Origin: Rhodoferax sp. OV413
Lineage (GTDB): Bacteria; Pseudomonadota; Gammaproteobacteria; Burkholderiales; Burkholderiaceae_C
Assembly: GCA_945861195.1 (NCBI GenBank)
Contig: CAMATS010000023.1
Location: 1 to 14,166 of the forward strand
DNA length: 14,166 bases
Direction: 5' to 3'
Position 1 is the first letter of the stretch, and each line of letters opens with the position of its first letter. Under the pieces are notes generated by a model. The model was not told where the DNA came from. It saw nothing but the letters and a program-made list of their open reading frames with translations, and ran no database searches. Of the stretch, positions 5,820 through 13,861 are shown piece by piece. The position numbers and the translations under genes are program-made.

Positions 5820-8232
5820 ACCCAGGCCGCGGCCTGGACCGACCCCGTGTCGAGATTCCCGGACGTGGTGGCAAACCGGTGTGCTGGGTCAGAATGCTTC
5901 CAGGCGCGGGTGTTGTGAGCGCACCATTAGGCGCCCGCCGCTGTGCCGGCTCGGTTGAGTTCTTACGCCGCGCACTCGTGTAACCGCCGTCGCTCAAAGG
6001 CTGAAAGGTCGGAATCAGGTGATGCCGGCCGTTGCCGATCAGATCGGCCCGGCCCATGGCCTTGAGCGCCTCGCGCAGCAGCGGCCAGTTGTTGGCATCG
6101 TGGTAGCGCAAAAAGGCCTTGTGCAGGCGCCGGCGCCGCTCGCCGCGCACGACATCCACGGTCTCGCTGCCCCGCCCGACTCTGCGCAGCGGGTTCTTGT
6201 TGCTGTGGTACATGGCCGTGGCGGTGGCCATCGGGCTGGGGTAGAAGGTTTGCACCTGGTCGGCGCGAAAACCGTTTTTCTTCAGCCACAGTGCCAGGTT
6301 CATCATGTCTTCATCGCTGGTGCCCGGGTGGGCAGCAATAAAGTAAGGAATCAGGTACTGCTTCTTGCCTGCCTCGAGGCTGAACTTGTCAAACAGGGCT
6401 TTGAACTTGTCGTAGCTGCCGATGCCGGGCTTCATCATCTTGGACAGCGGCCCGGCCTGGGTGTGCTCTGGCGCTATCTTCAGGTAGCCGCCCACATGGT
6501 GCGTCACCAGTTCCTTGATGTACTCGGGGCTTTGCACCGCCAGGTCATAGCGCAGCCCGGAGCCGATCAGGATTTTTTTGATGCCCTTGAGCGCACGGCC
6601 ACGCCGGTACATCTTGATCAGTGGCGCGTGGTCAGTGCCCAGGTTGGAACAGATGCCGGGGTAAACACAGCTTGGTTTGCGGCAGGCCGCCTCGATCTCG
6701 GGGCTGCGGCAGCCCAGCCGGTACATATTGGCGGTGGGGCCGCCCAGGTCGGAGATGGTGCCGGTAAAGCCCTGCACCTTGTCGCGGATGTCCTCGATCT
6801 CGCGGATCACCGAGTCTTCCGAGCGGCTCTGGATGATGCGCCCCTCATGCTCAGTGATCGAGCAGAAAGTGCAGCCGCCAAAGCAGCCGCGCATGATGTT
6901 CACGCTGAAGCGGATCATTTCCCAGGCGGGGATCTTGGTCACGCCATCATGGCCGCCCAGCGCATCGGCATAGGCCGGGTGCGGGCTGCGCGCGTAAGGC
7001 AAGTCAAACACCATGTCCATCTCGGCGGTGGTCAGTGGAATGGGCGGGGGCGTGATCCAGACATCGCGCGCGGTCACGCCCTCGCCATGGGCCTGCACCA
7101 GGGCCCGGGCGTTGCCGGGGTTGGTCTCCAGGTGCAGCACCCGGTTGGCGTGGGCATACAGCACCGGGTCAGCGCGCACCTGCTCGTAGCTGGGCAAGCG
7201 GATCACCGAGCGATCGCGCGGCGGCACCTTGAGCTTGCCTTGGGTCGTGGGCAGGTTCGGGTTGGCAAAAAAGGTCAGCGGTGCCACGGCTGGAACGCTG
7301 GCTGGCATGGCCTCCGGCTTGGCAGCCGGTTTCACATCAAATCGGCCCTCAGCTCCCGTCGTTATTGGGGTTTCAGCTACATTTTTAGTAGCATCTTCCT
7401 TGGCGCAGCTGCTGCCCTGCTCGGCCGCCTGCTCCGAGGTGGTGAGGTAGGGGTTGACCTGGGCCTCTATCCGGCCCGGCAGATCCACCTGGGTCGAGTC
7501 GATTTCGAACCAGCCGCGCCCGCTCTCATCATCCGGCCTGCGCACAAAGGCGGTGCCGCGCACATCGGTGATGGTCTCCACCGGCTCGCGCGCGGCCAGC
7601 CGGTGCGCGATCTCCACAATTGCCCGCTCAGCGTTACCGTAGAGCAGCAAATCGCATTTTGCGTCCACCACAATCGAGCGGCGCACCTTGTCGGACCAGT
7701 AGTCGTAGTGCGCAATACGGCGCAGCGAGCCCTCAATGCCACCCAGCACAATCGGCACGTCCTTGAAAGCCTCACGGCAGCGCTGGCTGTAAACGATGGC
7801 CGCCCGGTCGGGCCGCCGGCCGGCCAGGTCACCCGGGGTGTAGGCGTCGTCGGTACGAATTTTTCGGTCCGCGGTGTAGCGGTTGATCATGGAATCCATG
7901 TTGCCCGAGGTCACACCCCAGAACAAATTGGGTTTACCCAGCACCTTGAAGGGCTCGGCACTCTGCCAATCGGGCTGGGCAATGATGCCGACCCGAAAAC
8001 CCTGGGCCTCGAGCATGCGCCCGATGACTGCCATGCCAAAGCTCGGGTGGTCAACATAGGCGTCGCCGGTGACCAGCACAATGTCGCAGCTGTCCCAGCC
8101 CAGCTTGTCCATCTCGGGACGGCTCATCGGCAGCAGGGGCGCCGTGCCGAAGCGTGCCGCCCAGTATTTGCGGTAACTGCCCAGCGGCTTGGCGGCGCGG
8201 GCGAAAAAAGAAACGTCGAGCGGGGCGTTCAT
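5818..8232 (-). CDS. ygiQ: YgiQ family radical SAM protein
   Basis: The 804-residue product matches E. coli YgiQ along most of its length: the N-terminal half has SCDIVLVTGDAYVDHPSFGM, GGIEGSLRRIAHYDYWSDKV and NMDSMINRYTADRKI; the core has MRGCFGGCTFCSITEHEGR. Cys450, Cys454 and Cys457 form the CxxxCxxC site for the 4Fe-4S cluster that cleaves S-adenosylmethionine. Further conserved pieces are GGYLKIAPEHT, GKKQYLIPYFIAAHPG and RRLHKAFLRYHD. The cellular substrate is not known. ATG at 8232 is preferred over the in-frame TTG at 8244 because it gives MNAPLD and is the only ATG near the family start. The protein is about 65 residues longer than E. coli YgiQ, mostly in an Ala/Pro-rich linker around residues 265-320 and a low-complexity tail. 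The linker contains a short AT-rich palindrome. It is divergent from the PAP2 gene. Confidence 0.94.
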   Translation of the reverse strand: MNAPLDVSFFARAAKPLGSYRKYWAARFGTAPLLPMSRPEMDKLGWDSCDIVLVTGDAYVDHPSFGMAVIGRMLEAQGFRVGIIAQPDWQSAEPFKVLGKPNLFWGVTSGNMDSMINRYTADRKIRTDDAYTPGDLAGRRPDRAAIVYSQRCREAFKDVPIVLGGIEGSLRRIAHYDYWSDKVRRSIVVDAKCDLLLYGNAERAIVEIAHRLAAREPVETITDVRGTAFVRRPDDESGRGWFEIDSTQVDLPGRIEAQVNPYLTTSEQAAEQGSSCAKEDATKNVAETPITTGAEGRFDVKPAAKPEAMPASVPAVAPLTFFANPNLPTTQGKLKVPPRDRSVIRLPSYEQVRADPVLYAHANRVLHLETNPGNARALVQAHGEGVTARDVWITPPPIPLTTAEMDMVFDLPYARSPHPAYADALGGHDGVTKIPAWEMIRFSVNIMRGCFGGCTFCSITEHEGRIIQSRSEDSVIREIEDIRDKVQGFTGTISDLGGPTANMYRLGCRSPEIEAACRKPSCVYPGICSNLGTDHAPLIKMYRRGRALKGIKKILIGSGLRYDLAVQSPEYIKELVTHHVGGYLKIAPEHTQAGPLSKMMKPGIGSYDKFKALFDKFSLEAGKKQYLIPYFIAAHPGTSDEDMMNLALWLKKNGFRADQVQTFYPSPMATATAMYHSNKNPLRRVGRGSETVDVVRGERRRRLHKAFLRYHDANNWPLLREALKAMGRADLIGNGRHHLIPTFQPLSDGGYTSARRKNSTEPAQRRAPNGALTTPAPGSILTQHTGLPPRPGISTRGRSRPRPG
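7376..7392. repeat. AT-rich palindrome inside the ygiQ linker
   Basis: GCTAC (7376-7380) and GTAGC (7388-7392) flank a seven-base AT-only loop. On the coding strand this is read in frame as Ala-Thr-Lys-Asn-Val-Ala, residues 281-286 of YgiQ. The segment stands out from the surrounding GC-rich gene, and the E. coli protein has no counterpart for this part of the linker. It resembles short palindromes that I recall scattered between genes in Comamonadaceae, but no second copy is present in this window. Confidence 0.4.
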
Positions 8233-8287
8233 GGTGGGGCGCAAAACATGGGCCCAGAGTGTAGGGCCTGTATAGAATCAAACGGGC

Positions 8288-9100
8288 ATGGCGTTCAAAG
8301 ACCCCCAAACACCCGCAGCCCCGGCCCACAGCCGGCGTCAGGGTAAGCCTTGGCCGGCGCGCCAGCGTGAATGGCTTTTGCTGGGTGCCAGCTTTCTCGG
8401 CTTGGCGCTGCTGTTTTCAATCTGGCCAGGTCTTGACCTCGCAGTGAGCGGGTTTTTTTACCAGGCCCCTGGGCTAGGTACGGGTGCTGGTGCTGGTGTT
8501 GGTGTTGGTGTTGGTGTTGGCAAGTTCGTTGGCAACCAGTTTGCCGCCATCGGCTGGATTCACGAGACCCTGCCCTGGTTTGGCCGGGCCTCGGCCTTGG
8601 TCGGCCTGGTGTTGCTCTTGCGCACAAGCCGCCCCGGCCCGATACAGCTGCGCTGGTGGCGCCGCTGGCTGGCGCTGGGCCTGCTGATGTTGCTGGGCAA
8701 CGGCTTGGTGGTCAATGGCCTGCTCAAGGAGGGCTGGGGGCGTGCCCGCCCGGTCGATGTACAGGTCTTTGGCGGCCCCGCCAGTTTCTCGCCGGCCCTG
8801 CTTGCCTCAAGCCAGTGTGACAGCAATTGCTCCTTTGTCAGCGGGCATGCGGCCACCGGTTTTGGTCTGCTGGCTGTTGGCATGCTGGGCTCAGCCGCGA
8901 CCCGCCGCCGCTGGCTCAAAGTGGGGCTGCTCGCAGGCCTGGCAGCCGGCCTGATTCGCATCGCCCAGGGCGGCCATTTTTTGAGCGATGTGCTCTTCAG
9001 TGGCTGGGTGATGTGGCTGTGCGCAGCCCTGTTGCGTGAGGCCTGGTTGCGGCTGCGCTTGCGCCGGCGGCGTGCTGATGCGCACCAGCCTGGGATTTAG
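8288..9100 (+). CDS. PAP2 family membrane phosphatase
   Basis: The 270-residue protein is a multi-helix membrane phosphatase of the PAP2 superfamily, which removes phosphate from lipids such as undecaprenyl pyrophosphate, phosphatidic acid or lipid A on the periplasmic face. All three catalytic motifs are present: Lys147-x6-Arg154-Pro155 in KEGWGRARP, Ser185-Gly186-His187 in FVSGHAATG, and Arg224-x5-His230-x3-Asp234 in RIAQGGHFLSD. Two cysteines just before motif 2 (CDSNCSFVSGH) recall the subgroup that includes lipid-A-type phosphatases, but the substrate is undetermined. The first helix is at about 29-47, and a Gly-Ala/Gly-Val repeat at residues 66-77 comes from a hexanucleotide tandem repeat in the loop that follows. 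The ATG has no clear ribosome site; the 55-base gap to ygiQ holds a possible -10 (TATAGA, 8271-8276) without a good -35. Confidence 0.9.
   Translation: MAFKDPQTPAAPAHSRRQGKPWPARQREWLLLGASFLGLALLFSIWPGLDLAVSGFFYQAPGLGTGAGAGVGVGVGVGKFVGNQFAAIGWIHETLPWFGRASALVGLVLLLRTSRPGPIQLRWWRRWLALGLLMLLGNGLVVNGLLKEGWGRARPVDVQVFGGPASFSPALLASSQCDSNCSFVSGHAATGFGLLAVGMLGSAATRRRWLKVGLLAGLAAGLIRIAQGGHFLSDVLFSGWVMWLCAALLREAWLRLRLRRRRADAHQPGI
8483..8518 (+). repeat. Hexanucleotide tandem repeat within the PAP2 gene
   Basis: Six head-to-tail units: two GGTGCT then four GGTGTT, in frame, encoding (Gly-Ala)2(Gly-Val)4. The last four units are identical, the pattern left by replication slippage. Because the unit is six bases, copy-number change would lengthen or shorten the loop without breaking the frame. 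Confidence 0.85.
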
Positions 9101-9200
9101 CCCAAACCACACGACCAAAACCAGAGTCATCTGCCGTATGATCGTTGGCGTCTGAGGCAAAGCAAACATGCTCCTTGGACGCTAAGCAGGGAGAGAAAAA

Positions 9201-9716
9201 ATGAACTCAAAAACCACGAGCAGGATGGCTCGCCTGGCGACGGCGGCATTGCTGATGGCCTGCGTCTTGTCAGCGAATGCTCTGCCCCCGGCTGAGGGGC
9301 GGGTCATTCTGACCCTAAGCGGCCGAGTGGCTGAGAAAAATACCAGTAACGCTGCGGTGTTCGACTTAGCCATGCTGGAAAAATTACCGCAGCGCAGCTT
9401 CACCACCCTCACCCCCTGGTACCAACAATCGGTCAAGTTCACTGGCCCTCTGTTGCGGGATGTGCTGGCTGCTGCCGGGGCGGCAGGAAGTGTTCTCAAG
9501 GCGGTGGCGCTGAACGATTACCAAACCAGCATTCCGATCGACGACCTCACAAAGCATGATGTGATTCTGGCCCACCGAATGAATGATTCGCTGATCCCGA
9601 TACAGACCAAGGGCCCGCTGTTCATCGTCTACCCTTACGACAGCAAAAAAGAACTGCAGTCATCGCTGTACTACGAGCGCTCGGCCTGGCAACTCAAGTC
9701 CTTGACTGTCGAGTAG
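9201..9716 (+). CDS. Exported molybdopterin-oxidoreductase-fold protein without the metal-ligand Cys
   Basis: The 171-residue protein has a signal sequence (residues 1-27, possible cleavage after ANA) and then resembles the oxidoreductase molybdopterin-binding domain (PF00174, YedY/sulfite-oxidase fold): LTLSGRV, a DLAMLEKLPQ strand-helix unit, FTGPLLRDVLAAAG, NDYQTSIPIDDL, VILAHRMNDSLIPIQTKGPLFIVYPYDS. Family enzymes bind molybdenum through a conserved Cys; the mature part here has none, so a redox role is unlikely and ligand binding is more plausible. The only Cys (21) lies in the signal, where LMAC could alternatively be a loose lipoprotein site. A strong AGGGAG ribosome site lies eight bases before the ATG. 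The next gene, a hybrid sensor kinase, starts ten bases after the stop, so the two are almost certainly co-transcribed and may act together in the periplasm. Confidence 0.82.
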   Translation: MNSKTTSRMARLATAALLMACVLSANALPPAEGRVILTLSGRVAEKNTSNAAVFDLAMLEKLPQRSFTTLTPWYQQSVKFTGPLLRDVLAAAGAAGSVLKAVALNDYQTSIPIDDLTKHDVILAHRMNDSLIPIQTKGPLFIVYPYDSKKELQSSLYYERSAWQLKSLTVE

Positions 9717-9726
9717 GCCCGGGCCC

Positions 9727-11652
9727 ATGACAAACCATGGCGACAGACGCTATGTGGTCTGGTTGGTGGGCGTGGCATTGGCGGTGGCGCTGGGTATAGC
9801 CGCCTTGCTGATCGGCGAATTCGAACAAAGAAACAGACTGATTCAGCAAACCAGCCGGCCGCTGGACTCGGTTATTTCGATGACCCACCAAGCCGAGCGC
9901 GAGTTTTTGCGGTTTCGACAAGCAGTCGCTTTGGCTGAACAAAGCCTACAGCCCATTGACCTTGAAGGGCTGACCCTCAGACATCAGATTTTTTTAAGTC
10001 GCCTTGAGCTGCTGCAAAACAACCCCAGCATCGAAGTTCTCAGCCAACGCTCCGAGTACCTGGCCCTGATACCCCGGTTGCAGGATCTGGTCCAGCAAAG
10101 CAGCCGGGTCATGTCGATGCAGCCGATCGAGCCGACTGCCTTGACAACCTTGGCTGGCAGCCTCGACACCCTAGGCCCGGCTTTTCAGGCGCTGAGTTTG
10201 GCGGCCGCCTCTGTCACCTCACAGCAATTGGCCCGGCAAGCCGACGAGGCGCTGAGCAAGCAGAACGAAGTCATTGCCCTGACCTTCGCACTGTTGCTGC
10301 TTTTGTTTTTGCTGGCGGGCTTGCTCTTCAAGCAGTATCAGACACAAAAAAAAGAGCGCCTCGCGCTGCAGGCCCTGACCCGGGAGCTTGGCGAGGCGAG
10401 CTCGCGCGCCGAGGAGTCCAACCGCAGCAAAAGTCTGTTCTTGGCCAATATGAGCCATGAGTTGCGCACACCATTCAACGGTTTCATGGGTATGTTGGAG
10501 GCGCTTGGGCACACCCGGCTGGACGGTGTGCAAGCCAGTCACCTTGACACGGCACAAAAATCAGCCCAACACCTGCTGACCCTGTTGAACGATATTTTGG
10601 ATATTTCAGCCCTGCAGGCCGGAAAAATAAGCATCAGGCCCACGCCGGTCAGCCCAAGCTCGCTGCTCCGTGACATCGGTGCCCTGATGGAGCCCTTGGC
10701 TGCGGGGAAAGGGCTCGGTTTTGACTTGGTATTCCCAATACCTGAGGCACCCTGGGTGCTGGTCGATGAAACCCGCCTCAAACAGGTGCTCTTCAACCTG
10801 ATGAGCAATGCGATCAAGTTCACAGACAAGGGCCAGGTCAGCCTCGGCCTGCGGCTGGTGGGCAGCTCGGCTGAATCGGTCGAACTCGAATTTGAAGTCA
10901 CAGACACCGGCATCGGCATTGCTCAGGCCGATATCGACAAGCTGTTCAAGCGCTTTCAACAGGCCGAAATGGGTCCGGTGCGCAACTATGGCGGTGCCGG
11001 CCTGGGCCTGGAAATATCGCAGTCGCTGGCCCAATTGATGGGGGGCAAGATTAGGGTCAAAAGCCGCCCCGGCCACGGCAGCAACTTCAGCCTGCATCTG
11101 CGAGTACAGACTACCAATTTGTCAGCAGTGCCCCAGCACCCATCCCCGGCCTTGGGTCTGGCGCCAAGCCATGCTGTAAGCAGCGGCGCCCTGGCGCCTG
11201 GCCCGGTACCCGCCCTACCCTGCGCCCGTCCCGGCTCTACCGACTACCGGGCTCGGGTGTTGCTGGTGGAAGATAATTTGGTCAACCGGCAGGTGGCGGT
11301 CAGTTTTCTTCAGCGCCTGGGCTGCCTGGTGAGTGAATCTGAAAACGGTCAAATGGCGCTCGAGCAGTTGCATTTACAGGAGTTTGATCTGGTGCTGATG
11401 GACATCAACATGCCGGTGATGGACGGGCTCGCAGCAACCCGCGCCATTCGGGCCATGCCAGGCAAGGTTGCCAGCTTGCCTGTGCTTGTTTTGACCGCAG
11501 ACGCCATGGCGGAATCGCAGGCTCAGTCTTTGGCTGCGGGGGCGAACGGGTTTTTGACCAAGCCGCTGCAGTTCGCGCAGTTGCAGGCCTGTCTGGCGCA
11601 ATACACAGGGCTCGAACCGATCGCCACGCCCGACCAAAACCCGGGCGGCTGA
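9727..11652 (+). CDS. Hybrid sensor histidine kinase with receiver domain
   Basis: The 641-residue membrane kinase runs: first helix at about 9-30, a largely helical periplasmic sensor of about 150 residues with no recognised domain, second helix at about 182-203, a short coiled region, then HisKA with His244 in FLANMSHELRTPFN. The ATPase domain has the N-box Asn361 (LFNLMSNAIKF), G1 DTGIGI from 393 and G2 GGAGLGL from 422. A Pro/Ala-rich linker (about 460-508) leads to a receiver domain with Glu515/Asp516, phospho-acceptor Asp559 (LMDINMPVMDG) and Lys612 (LTKPL). All catalytic residues are present. There is no HPt domain or DNA-binding regulator here, so the phosphorelay must finish with proteins encoded elsewhere. 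The neighbouring exported protein upstream is the obvious candidate ligand-sensing partner, by analogy with TorT/TorS. Its stop TGA shares its A with the next gene's ATG. Confidence 0.93.
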   Translation: MTNHGDRRYVVWLVGVALAVALGIAALLIGEFEQRNRLIQQTSRPLDSVISMTHQAEREFLRFRQAVALAEQSLQPIDLEGLTLRHQIFLSRLELLQNNPSIEVLSQRSEYLALIPRLQDLVQQSSRVMSMQPIEPTALTTLAGSLDTLGPAFQALSLAAASVTSQQLARQADEALSKQNEVIALTFALLLLLFLLAGLLFKQYQTQKKERLALQALTRELGEASSRAEESNRSKSLFLANMSHELRTPFNGFMGMLEALGHTRLDGVQASHLDTAQKSAQHLLTLLNDILDISALQAGKISIRPTPVSPSSLLRDIGALMEPLAAGKGLGFDLVFPIPEAPWVLVDETRLKQVLFNLMSNAIKFTDKGQVSLGLRLVGSSAESVELEFEVTDTGIGIAQADIDKLFKRFQQAEMGPVRNYGGAGLGLEISQSLAQLMGGKIRVKSRPGHGSNFSLHLRVQTTNLSAVPQHPSPALGLAPSHAVSSGALAPGPVPALPCARPGSTDYRARVLLVEDNLVNRQVAVSFLQRLGCLVSESENGQMALEQLHLQEFDLVLMDINMPVMDGLAATRAIRAMPGKVASLPVLVLTADAMAESQAQSLAAGANGFLTKPLQFAQLQACLAQYTGLEPIATPDQNPGG

Positions 11653-12563
11653 TGAACTCGGCGCAGGCTCGGCACCCTTCGCTGCTGTCACTGCTGCGCG
11701 GCCTGCTTGCTGGTTTCCTGTTGCTGGCTAATTGCCTGTTTTGGGTGCCGGTGCTGCTGCTGTTTTCGATGCTGAGGTTGCTGCCACTGAAGCGGGTACG
11801 GCTGGTGGTTGACCCGCTGCTGCTGCGCATCGCCGAGGCCTGGATTGCTGGCAACAGCGCCTGGATGCGACTGACCCAACGCACCCTTTGGGATGTGCAG
11901 GGCCAAGACGGACTGCGGCCTGGCGGTTGGTATCTGGTCTCCTGCAATCACCAGTCCTGGGTGGATATTTTGGTTCTGCAGCACCTGCTGAACCGGCGTA
12001 TCCCTCTGCTCAAATTTTTTCTCAAGCAGCAGCTGATCTGGGTGCCAGTGATGGGCCTGGCCTGGTGGGCGCTGGATTTTCCATTCATGCAGCGGCACAG
12101 CGAGGCCTATTTGAAGCAACACCCCGAGATGCGCGGGCGAGACCAAGAAACCACGCGCCGCGCCTGCGAGAAGTTTGCGCTGATTCCCACCAGCGTGATG
12201 AATTTTCCGGAAGGCACGCGCTTCAGCAGGGCCAAACACCAAGCCCAACGGTCGCCCTACCGGCACCTGCTCAAGCCTAAAACTGGCGCCATGGCGCTGG
12301 CCCTGAACGCCATGGGCCACAAATTTGAGGCGGTTCTCGACATCACCATTGTTTACCCCGGGGGTGCTCCTGATTTTTGGCAGTTTCTCAGCGCCCAGGT
12401 GCCGCAGGTGATTGTGCGCATTCAGGCTCTGCCCGTACCAGCCCCGCTGATTGGCGCTGATTACGCCGGCGATGCCAAGGTGCGCCAGGCCTGCCAGCAG
12501 TGGGCACATCAGCTTTGGCTGGCCAAAGACCAACAAATATCGGCGCTGCTGGAGCAACAATAA
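11652..12563 (+). CDS. 1-acylglycerol-3-phosphate acyltransferase-like protein (PlsC family, YihG-like)
   Basis: The 303-residue protein has an N-terminal membrane anchor (about 12-42) and the PlsC-type acyltransferase domain: HX4D catalytic motif His100-QSWV-Asp105 in SCNHQSWVDIL, an acceptor-binding FPEGTR at 185-190, and a proline-containing segment later. It should transfer acyl chains to a lysophospholipid or similar acceptor at the inner membrane. Length and the order of motifs resemble E. coli YihG and YcfQ-neighbour type enzymes rather than the essential PlsC; I infer an accessory phospholipid acyltransferase. Its ATG overlaps the kinase TGA by one base, so it is probably translated by coupling with the kinase. 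Whether it is functionally tied to the sensor or just follows it is unknown. It converges on the acyl-CoA dehydrogenase gene with a 69-base gap holding a GGGCA/TGCCC hairpin (12608-12625) but no T-run. Confidence 0.88.
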   Translation: MNSAQARHPSLLSLLRGLLAGFLLLANCLFWVPVLLLFSMLRLLPLKRVRLVVDPLLLRIAEAWIAGNSAWMRLTQRTLWDVQGQDGLRPGGWYLVSCNHQSWVDILVLQHLLNRRIPLLKFFLKQQLIWVPVMGLAWWALDFPFMQRHSEAYLKQHPEMRGRDQETTRRACEKFALIPTSVMNFPEGTRFSRAKHQAQRSPYRHLLKPKTGAMALALNAMGHKFEAVLDITIVYPGGAPDFWQFLSAQVPQVIVRIQALPVPAPLIGADYAGDAKVRQACQQWAHQLWLAKDQQISALLEQQ

Positions 12564-12632
12564 GCCAGCGCCAGCCCAGCCCGTCATTCCCCAATCGGTC
12601 GGGGCTCGGGCAGGCCGGCGTGCCCATACCAA

Positions 12633-13802
<1,170 letters not shown>

Positions 13803-13809
13803 GGTGTTT

Positions 13810-13861
13810 GGGGATAGGGCTTGGGGATAGGACCTGGGAATAGGGCTTGGGACTGGGTCAG
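13810..13861. repeat. 13-bp imperfect tandem repeat upstream of the acyl-CoA dehydrogenase gene
   Basis: Four adjacent units occur: GGGGATAGGGCTT (13810-13822), GGGGATAGGACCT (13823-13835), GGGAATAGGGCTT (13836-13848) and the diverged GGGACTGGGTCAG (13849-13861). They fill the gap between the PIN-domain stop codon and the dehydrogenase ATG; the last unit overlaps that stop. On the transcribed strand the leader is pyrimidine-rich (AAGCCCTATCCCC), which explains the missing ribosome site. Confidence 0.8.

Noticed and set aside
6019..8346. A 775-codon open frame on the plus strand opposite ygiQ
   Set aside because: The minus strand encodes YgiQ with strong family matches over the whole length; long antisense frames are expected in GC-rich DNA with this codon bias, and the translation has no recognisable domain.
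8295..8627. Antisense frame with a His-Gln repeat opposite the PAP2 gene
   Set aside because: The HQ run is merely the reverse reading of the hexanucleotide repeat; PAP2 motifs establish the plus-strand frame.
9137..9142. TATGAT as a -10 box for the sensor operon
   Set aside because: No acceptable -35 sequence at 16-18 bases upstream; the operon promoter could not be located with confidence.
11688..12632. A 314-codon minus-strand frame opposite the acyltransferase
   Set aside because: The acyltransferase motifs HX4D and FPEGTR on the plus strand are clear; the antisense translation is low-complexity.
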